DNA of 64,000 nucleotides, from NCBI GenBank assembly GCA_016222825.1, contig JACRQF010000011.1, forward strand, positions 1 through 64,000, given 5' to 3'. How positions within the stretch are numbered: position 1 is the first letter of the stretch; each line of letters starts with the position of its first letter. Positions 59,501-64,000 of the stretch are shown piece by piece. Under the pieces are notes generated by a model. It ran no database searches and was not told the origin of the DNA. It was given only the letters and a program-made list of their open reading frames with translations. This stretch comes from Verrucomicrobiota bacterium (lineage in GTDB: Bacteria; Verrucomicrobiota; Verrucomicrobiia; CAIQCK01). The position numbers and the translations under genes are program-made.

Positions 59501-59757
59501 CGGCGGACGAGCATCATCGGGAGGTGCCGGTTGTATGGCAATCGCCGGACGGCTTGATGGAAGGCTACATTGATCTGCTCTTCAGGGAAGGGGAGCGGTT
59601 GATAGTGGTGGACTACAAAACCGACGCAAAGCCTGACGCAAAACTCTACGCGCCTCAACTCGCCGCCTACGCTGACGCGTTGAAGGCGATTACTGGCCTG
59701 AGTGTGTCGGAGAAGCTGCTGTTCTTCCTGAGCAGCGGTGAGGTTGTGCCTGTGTGA
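56563..59757 (+). CDS. addA: AddA-type UvrD helicase-nuclease
   Basis: 1064 residues; ATG 56563 overlaps the addB stop by 8 nt. SF1 helicase motifs: Walker A AAAGTGKTTLM (32-40), AITFTEKAAGELKMRLR, TIHSFCAGIL, DEFQDTDPVQ, GDPKQSVYRFRGAD, VRILTIHKAKGLEW and YVACTRARDW. The C-terminal PD-(D/E)XK nuclease has GRGVHEALA, EGYIDLLF, VDYKTDAK and QLAAYADAL. With AddB it forms a helicase-nuclease that processes double-strand breaks for RecA-dependent repair. Confidence 0.94.
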   Translation: MSKPLPDKLPDAAARQQIENSLDKNVLVEAAAGTGKTTLMVKRILNLVREKKQRLSRLAAITFTEKAAGELKMRLRAQLESANVPPEVLAELELAQCGTIHSFCAGILHERPVEAGVDPAFQVADGLQSELLQEEVWRDWIEGQMALEPGVDVLTRALYLDIELPALRSLAQELVAQRARLSWENLPPCRAISEILSEVGPIIAALVKLAPSCTDAEKDTMMRRIAPLIAAAPLWDALTPREQEHVLLRVVVAAPKSGNFDKVGYKKCWSGERFLLDARGLMTRLTVLCDEAGNAFVRELLLWLRGFGDTYAAEKQRRGLLDFDDLLLKTRDLLRGNRDVRGMFQRRFERLLVDEFQDTDPVQTEIVFFLAEKEPKADDWGEVALAPGKLFVVGDPKQSVYRFRGADIEIYHAAKEALAGQGSVANITTSFRTASPLIGWVNDVFSRLIQPPTAGAVYQPGYVALAAHPQLQSDEPRVLLLGPTPEEVAQLGDRPSVEALRRAEAKAVGQAILHLHGNAGREISFRDEAGNLQRRAPLWSDFAVLLRSYTALDLYERVFEALDIPFLVEGGKDYFQRPEVRAVCALLLALDNPANKVELVSVLRSPLFGVSDDDLVVWRRVQDRPLDYLAAQWHDDGTIATAFRLLRELHTERNRYSYAAFLERCYERLKIPERFLLRPQGEQRVANLYKLVDTARTVQSVEGMSLRGLARHLRDIAIERAEEGQSPTTEQEKDKDDAVRILTIHKAKGLEWGVVVLGDMVREGRGPQDMVLSEPVTRRPEAQLSGLRSAGFEVAREEERKRQDAEERRILYVACTRARDWFVLPWLTKRGEYTKILAEAFDPQTVGGVEPMDRAKMATSVTRKPPAQVGLGEPDARHLPFVQKLVADRTDWLAGREQGEAVLFAGVKKLTPSSLGEREHFRETVETADVGGGIEIGRGVHEALARCDLRDVETAVKLFPPGEKHIRVALTHNLMKRVLAADEHHREVPVVWQSPDGLMEGYIDLLFREGERLIVVDYKTDAKPDAKLYAPQLAAYADALKAITGLSVSEKLLFFLSSGEVVPV

Positions 59758-59778
59758 TCGGAATCGAACCTTGAACCC

Positions 59779-60843
59779 TCACGCGGAGCGCGAGGACTGC
59801 TTCATCAGCGCCCGCAGATAACCCAACGCGTGAGCCATGCCGGCGTGCCAGGGTGCGTCGCAGGTCATCTGGGGCGCGTGGTCGGGGATGATGACACCGT
59901 CGAAACCGTTGCGATGTAGGACGCGCAGGAGGCGCGGCACGTCCATGTCGCCTTCGTCTATGAAGACTTCGCGGTAGTTGGGCACTTTGCCAACGACGTT
60001 GCGACAATGCACGTAGGCGATGGCCTGCTGGCGGCTGTAGCGGTCTGCTGCCTCATACACGTCGGCTCCGGGCATCTCTTGGATTGTTCCTGCGCAGAAC
60101 TCCAGTGCGTTGGCTGGACTTGGAACCAGGGCCAGCAGCCGGTCGAAATGTTCCGGCTGGTGCATGAGTCGCGGTGTTTGTCGGAGTGTTGGCAGCGGCG
60201 GGTCGTCGGGATGGGCTGCAAGCCGGACGGCTTCGGCTTCGGCAACCGGGACGAGCGCGCTGAGGAAATCGGCCAATCGCTGCCAGAGTTTCTCGCGCGA
60301 AACGGTGGCGATTGAGCCAGCGGGCGCGTCGGCGTCGTAAACAATGTTGTTGAGCTGACCGTGCAGCAACGGTTGGTCTTGAAGCGGATGATTTGGCTGA
60401 AACGCCGGCACAATCGCTCCGCCGCGCGCAAAGGGGCCGTGGACGCGGCCCCAGACGCCGGCGAGGCTGAAGTTGTAGCCGAGGATAGGAATCTTCAGCC
60501 GGCCCATGCTGCGGAGGAGACCTTTCAGCGATTCGAGTTGCTGCTGCTTGCGCGGGCCATCGAGCAGGATGTCGGACCAGAACGACGGATCAATGTTCTC
60601 GATGGCTTCGAGTTCCAGACCTTCGTCGTTGGCAAGCTTCTTAACCGCTGCAAGTTCTTCGTAGCTCCATACGACACCATGCGCCCGCGTCATGCCAAAG
60701 CAGAACTCGTCGGCGCTCGGCGGGAAACCCTCGCGAATGCGCTCGACGAGATGAACGACAACGTGCGTGCAGCCGGCTTGGCGCGCGAAACGGAAATTGT
60801 CGCGGCTGATGCGGTCGCGATGGAAACCAAGGCCGAGTTTCAT
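59779..60843 (-). CDS. uxuA: Mannonate dehydratase
   Basis: 354 residues from ATG 60843. TIM-barrel UxuA motifs: GVVWSYEELAAVKKLANDEGLELEAIENID (parts ELAAVKKLANDEG, LEAIENI), GYNFSLAGVWGR, AAHPDDPPLPTLR (metal and substrate site), FCAGTIQEM, VHCRNVVG and VIIPDHAPQM. It dehydrates D-mannonate to 2-keto-3-deoxygluconate in hexuronate breakdown. It overlaps the SDR stop by 4 nt, forming one operon with the hydrolase upstream. Confidence 0.93.
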   Translation of the reverse strand: MKLGLGFHRDRISRDNFRFARQAGCTHVVVHLVERIREGFPPSADEFCFGMTRAHGVVWSYEELAAVKKLANDEGLELEAIENIDPSFWSDILLDGPRKQQQLESLKGLLRSMGRLKIPILGYNFSLAGVWGRVHGPFARGGAIVPAFQPNHPLQDQPLLHGQLNNIVYDADAPAGSIATVSREKLWQRLADFLSALVPVAEAEAVRLAAHPDDPPLPTLRQTPRLMHQPEHFDRLLALVPSPANALEFCAGTIQEMPGADVYEAADRYSRQQAIAYVHCRNVVGKVPNYREVFIDEGDMDVPRLLRVLHRNGFDGVIIPDHAPQMTCDAPWHAGMAHALGYLRALMKQSSRSA

Positions 60844-61595
60844 CGCATATACAGACCACCGTTGACGTCGAGCGTCGCGCCGGTGATGTAACGGCCGCCT
60901 TCGCCGCAGAGAAACGCCACTGCCAGGCCCACGTCGCGCGGCGTGCCGAGGCCAAGCGGGATCTTGCCGCGCATCTCCGCGACGCCTTTGTCGCCGAGCG
61001 TCTCGTGCAACAGTTCTGTCTCGATGCAGCCGGGCGCGATGGCGTTGACGGTGATGCCGAGCGGCGCGGCGGTGCGGGCCAGTGTGCGGGTCATACCAAG
61101 CATGCCGCTCTTGGTGGCGGCGTAATGCACGTGGCCGAACAACGCGCCTTGATGGCCGACGACGGAACTGATGTTGACGATGCGGCCGGACTTCTGGCGC
61201 GCCATGATTCGCATCGCCGCTTGCGAGCAGTGGAAGCAACTCGTGAGATTGGTGCGGATGATGTGGTCCCAGTCGTCGCCTTTGATTTGGAAGATGTTCT
61301 TGGCCTGCGACGTGCCGGCGTTGTTGACGAGAATGTCGAGCCGGCCGAAATGCTCCAGCGTCGCCTGAAACATCCGCTTCACGTCGGCGGCTGCGCTGGC
61401 GTCGGCCTTCACCGCCAACACGCGCCGTCCCATCTTCGTGATTTGCGCGACGACCTCCTGCGCCTGCGTCTTGGCCGACACGTAGTTCACCACCACGTTC
61501 GCGCCCTGCTCGGCGCGCACCAGCGCGATGCCGCGTCCCAGCCCGCGCGACGCGCCGGTCACGATGGCTACTTGTCCGTTCAACGGATTCATCAT
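60840..61595 (-). CDS. SDR-family oxidoreductase, possible fructuronate/keto-sugar-acid reductase
   Basis: 251 residues. Classical SDR: TGASRGLGRGIAL, NNAGTSQAK, IVNISSVVGHQG, catalytic HYAATKSGMLG (YxxxK), NAIAPGCIETE and DVNGGLYMR. FabG-like by sequence, but the operon with uxuA suggests it makes or uses mannonate, standing in for UxuB, which belongs to another family. That substrate assignment is inference. Start overlaps the previous stop (ATGA). Confidence 0.9.
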   Translation of the reverse strand: MMNPLNGQVAIVTGASRGLGRGIALVRAEQGANVVVNYVSAKTQAQEVVAQITKMGRRVLAVKADASAAADVKRMFQATLEHFGRLDILVNNAGTSQAKNIFQIKGDDWDHIIRTNLTSCFHCSQAAMRIMARQKSGRIVNISSVVGHQGALFGHVHYAATKSGMLGMTRTLARTAAPLGITVNAIAPGCIETELLHETLGDKGVAEMRGKIPLGLGTPRDVGLAVAFLCGEGGRYITGATLDVNGGLYMR

Positions 61596-64000
61596 TTTGT
61601 CTCCAGTGTAAACCGCATCTTCTCGCCGAACCATGCACGGCCTTCGGCGGTCATCTGTAATTCGACTTTGGTGTCTGAGGCGATGCCTTCGGTCAGCGTG
61701 AACGATTCTCCGAACCCTGCGTCTTCCAGGCGGGGCGTATCCTTCGCGATGGGTTGCTTGAGCTTCAGCGTGGAGTTGGCGGTCGAGGCGAGATAGACCG
61801 CGCCGGGTTTGCTCGCGCAGCTTGGGGGAGTCAGCCATGTTGCGTCCTGCAGGTTGCCCACGGAGGCTGCGGCAAGGATGGGCTTGTTGCGTGGCATGCG
61901 GATGCGCGCGTCGTCGCGGACTTCGATCCAATTGCCGCCGGCGGTTTTGATCTTGAACCAGTTGAACTCGGCGTCGAGATACTTGGGTGGGTTGCGGCCG
62001 CTGTATTTCGTGTTGCCGACGGCCACAAGCGGCGTGTCGGCGGAGGTAGTGCCTGTGCCGGGCGTGCGGATGCCGAGTTGGCGGCCCTGCGCGGCGGCGG
62101 CTCCGAACGCCTCAGCGCCTTCGTTGAAGGCAATACGCCAGTGAGCGCCGTTGTGCGCGTCGCGGTCCATCGTGAACCACGCGTCCGGCTTCGGGTAGCT
62201 GCGCGGCGTCTTGAACTTCGCGGCGTATTGTTGCAGCAACGCGCCGCTCGGCCGCAGCGTGCCGTCGGGGTTGAGGATGCCGTAGTCGCTCTTCTCGCTG
62301 ATGCGATAGCCACCCGCGAGCCACCACGGCGCTGCGCCGTTCGCGCCGGTCTCGAATGCGGCGCGGTAGATTAGTTCATGGCACTGTTCTTGGTAGGTGA
62401 TTTCTTTCTCGCCGGGCTGCATGGCGGCGCGGTCCCACGCGCTGGCGCCGAACTCCACCCAGAGATACGGCTTTCCCTTCGTCGCGAAATGGATGTAGCG
62501 GTTGATGAAGCCCGCGGCGTTGGTTCCCTTCGCGTCGGGTTTGAAGCCGTAGCCTTCCATCGCGAAGAAATCCACGTGCTTTGGCGTCGCGGTGAGCGTG
62601 AAGTCCCACGGCGGCAGGTTGCCCTGACGGAAGCTGACGAGATGGTTCGGGTCGAGCCGGCGCAACGTGCGCGTCACGTCGTTCCATTTCCGGCTCATCA
62701 GGTTGTCCATGAAGCGCCGGTAGGCGGCTACCATCACACGCGACGGGCCGTCTTCCTTGAACTGTTCGTTCGTCGGCGAAGTGACTCGGCCGTCCAGCCG
62801 CGGCGCGGGCAGGCCCCAGTCGGCCTCGGCGTTGGTGAGGCTGCCGTAACGCTCGTCAATCCAACGCGCCCAATCGGCGTCCCAACGCTGGCGAAAGGGA
62901 GCGGTCTCGGTCCATCCGAAACTGTTATACTTGCCGCCGAAGAGCCAGCCCGCCGGTTCCCAGATGAGGTCCCAGCCCATGAGCGTCGGATTCTCCGCGA
63001 GTCGCGTCGCGCGGACGAACTCCGCCACATTGTTCGCCTGGAAATGATGCGGCATCATCAGCCCTTGGAAATAATGCGGATCGTCGGTGATGACGTGCGA
63101 GGCGACGAAGACGAACACGCGGATGCCGTGGTTGCGGCAGCGGCGGAGGAAATCGAGCAGCGTGCGGCGGTCGTTCTGGTGATGCGCGCGAATGGCGACG
63201 AAGTTCGCGCCGAGCGACTCCAACTGACGCAGGTCGCGCTCGACCTCTTCAGGGTTGTAGAAACCGGGCGAGAGCCAGTGGAAGGTGTAGTCCTCCTGCT
63301 CCAGCGCGATGGCGTAGCGCGGCCAGTAATTGACGCCGACTGGATACCACTTCCGCCCTTCGAGCCAGAAATCGCCGTCCCGCACCGTCACGAACGCGTC
63401 GCGCGGGGCTTTCTCCGTCGAGAGCACGCCAATCTCGTGCGAGATGACATCAATCACCTTGCCGTCGCGCAGCAGTTCCGTTGTGACAACATAGTTCTGG
63501 CTGGTGAACTGTTTCGGCACCCACAGGAATGACGCCGTTGCCCTCGACGAGCGGCCCGGTTTGATCGTGAGTTTTGCCTCCCTTTGGAACGCCGGATTCC
63601 TGTCGCCCTCCGCGCAGACGCGAATGCGAACGGTGACGTCCGCCCGCTGTGCGCCATGATTGACCACCACCGCGCCGAGCCGGACCTTCTCGCCCGGCCA
63701 GTAGGAGAACTCTTGAGAGCCGGCGTGCGAGAGAAACACGCCATCAAAAATCCGCCGCGCCATGTCTCCGAAGAAACCGGCGCGAGCCATTTCCTTTAAC
63801 GCAGTGGGATCGCTGATAGCGCAGGCAGCCACCACCGAGCCTTCCGCTGCAACGGGAATGCTCGCTATGTTCGCGCCGACGAGCCGTCGCACCGCATCCG
63901 CGAACGCCGGTCCCTCCGACAGCGGCGCTTGGTGCAGCAACATCCACGCCACCGTGCCGCGCTCGACACCGTCCTTGTCGAAGCCTCGCACCAGCGGAAT
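61592..64000 (-). CDS. Clan GH-A glycoside hydrolase (GH5/GH2-like), 5' end missing
   Basis: At least 799 residues; the frame is open to the window edge, and GTG 63991 is not a convincing start. An N-terminal Rossmann/flavodoxin-like or GATase-like part (SEGPAFADAVRRLVGANIAS) precedes a beta-sandwich (YWPGEKVRLGAVVVNHGAQ) and a TIM barrel starting DFWLEGRKWYPVGVNYWPRY. The acid/base is probably the Glu in WDLIWEPAG and the nucleophile the Glu in LWVEFGASAW. A beta domain closes the protein. Together with uxuA and the SDR it suggests uptake and breakdown of a uronate-containing glycan; the specific bond is unknown. Confidence 0.85.
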   Translation of the reverse strand: MPLVRGFDKDGVERGTVAWMLLHQAPLSEGPAFADAVRRLVGANIASIPVAAEGSVVAACAISDPTALKEMARAGFFGDMARRIFDGVFLSHAGSQEFSYWPGEKVRLGAVVVNHGAQRADVTVRIRVCAEGDRNPAFQREAKLTIKPGRSSRATASFLWVPKQFTSQNYVVTTELLRDGKVIDVISHEIGVLSTEKAPRDAFVTVRDGDFWLEGRKWYPVGVNYWPRYAIALEQEDYTFHWLSPGFYNPEEVERDLRQLESLGANFVAIRAHHQNDRRTLLDFLRRCRNHGIRVFVFVASHVITDDPHYFQGLMMPHHFQANNVAEFVRATRLAENPTLMGWDLIWEPAGWLFGGKYNSFGWTETAPFRQRWDADWARWIDERYGSLTNAEADWGLPAPRLDGRVTSPTNEQFKEDGPSRVMVAAYRRFMDNLMSRKWNDVTRTLRRLDPNHLVSFRQGNLPPWDFTLTATPKHVDFFAMEGYGFKPDAKGTNAAGFINRYIHFATKGKPYLWVEFGASAWDRAAMQPGEKEITYQEQCHELIYRAAFETGANGAAPWWLAGGYRISEKSDYGILNPDGTLRPSGALLQQYAAKFKTPRSYPKPDAWFTMDRDAHNGAHWRIAFNEGAEAFGAAAAQGRQLGIRTPGTGTTSADTPLVAVGNTKYSGRNPPKYLDAEFNWFKIKTAGGNWIEVRDDARIRMPRNKPILAAASVGNLQDATWLTPPSCASKPGAVYLASTANSTLKLKQPIAKDTPRLEDAGFGESFTLTEGIASDTKVELQMTAEGRAWFGEKMRFTLETK

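Overview
The window looks like a chromosomal segment of a Verrucomicrobiota bacterium, probably Verrucomicrobiae close to Pedosphaeraceae/Limisphaerales. The lineage is inferred from GC-rich coding bias, the abundance of secreted glycoside hydrolases and sulfatases (GH78 remnants, two DUF4091/GH123-like proteins, a RIFT-barrel lyase, UxuA), a CdsZ-like zinc-ribbon protein next to rnpB, and a heme/siroheme cluster with a CobA-HemD fusion. No rRNA or tRNA is visible to settle it.

Bases 1-20,560 are unlike the rest. Eleven partial copies of one composite repeat alternate with single genes or short operons. A full repeat has a short leader, the 3' part of a GH78 alpha-L-rhamnosidase gene, and a second block of about 200 bp (block B) that in two copies carries a 16-19 bp hairpin. 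Copies share a frameshift, a 24-bp insertion and deletion junctions, so they spread as DNA repeats and did not decay independently. They often begin within about 10 bp of one gene's stop codon and end at or just before the next gene's start. Cargo: a three-gene unknown operon including a DUF7689-like protein, a PIN-domain toxin with a small partner, a Sel1/zinc-ribbon membrane protein, two DUF4091 proteins, a lactonase-like propeller, a DegT aminotransferase-APC transporter pair (the only cargo operon on the minus strand), an STN-like protein, a sulfatase and an unknown membrane protein. No integrase or transposase is visible. The array stops at argS.

Bases 20,830-35,440 hold argS, a PtsN-like EIIA, a membrane HExxH protein, a large RIFT-barrel lyase-like protein, HU, a GAF protein, a complete RND efflux operon (permease, adaptor, TolC-like channel), a small cysteine/histidine protein and a lipoprotein. 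Bases 35,440-36,835 are almost gene-free and hold an exact 22-bp palindromic tandem array, heptamer tracts and a hairpin. Then come the zinc-ribbon protein, rnpB and a tightly coupled tetrapyrrole operon (Met8-like, HemX/CcsA-like, hemA, hemC, cobA-hemD, PGPGW protein), followed by an ankyrin protein and a STAS-like protein.

Bases 45,250-48,210 encode a CHASE3 histidine kinase, its LuxR-type regulator, a 21-bp tandem array and a stand-alone receiver. Bases 48,224-52,855 form a surface-glycan group (GT2, GT-C/TPR protein, methyltransferase, divergent SDR). After a small secreted protein come an AddAB-type recombination nuclease and a minus-strand sugar-acid operon (GH-A hydrolase, SDR, uxuA) that runs off the right end.
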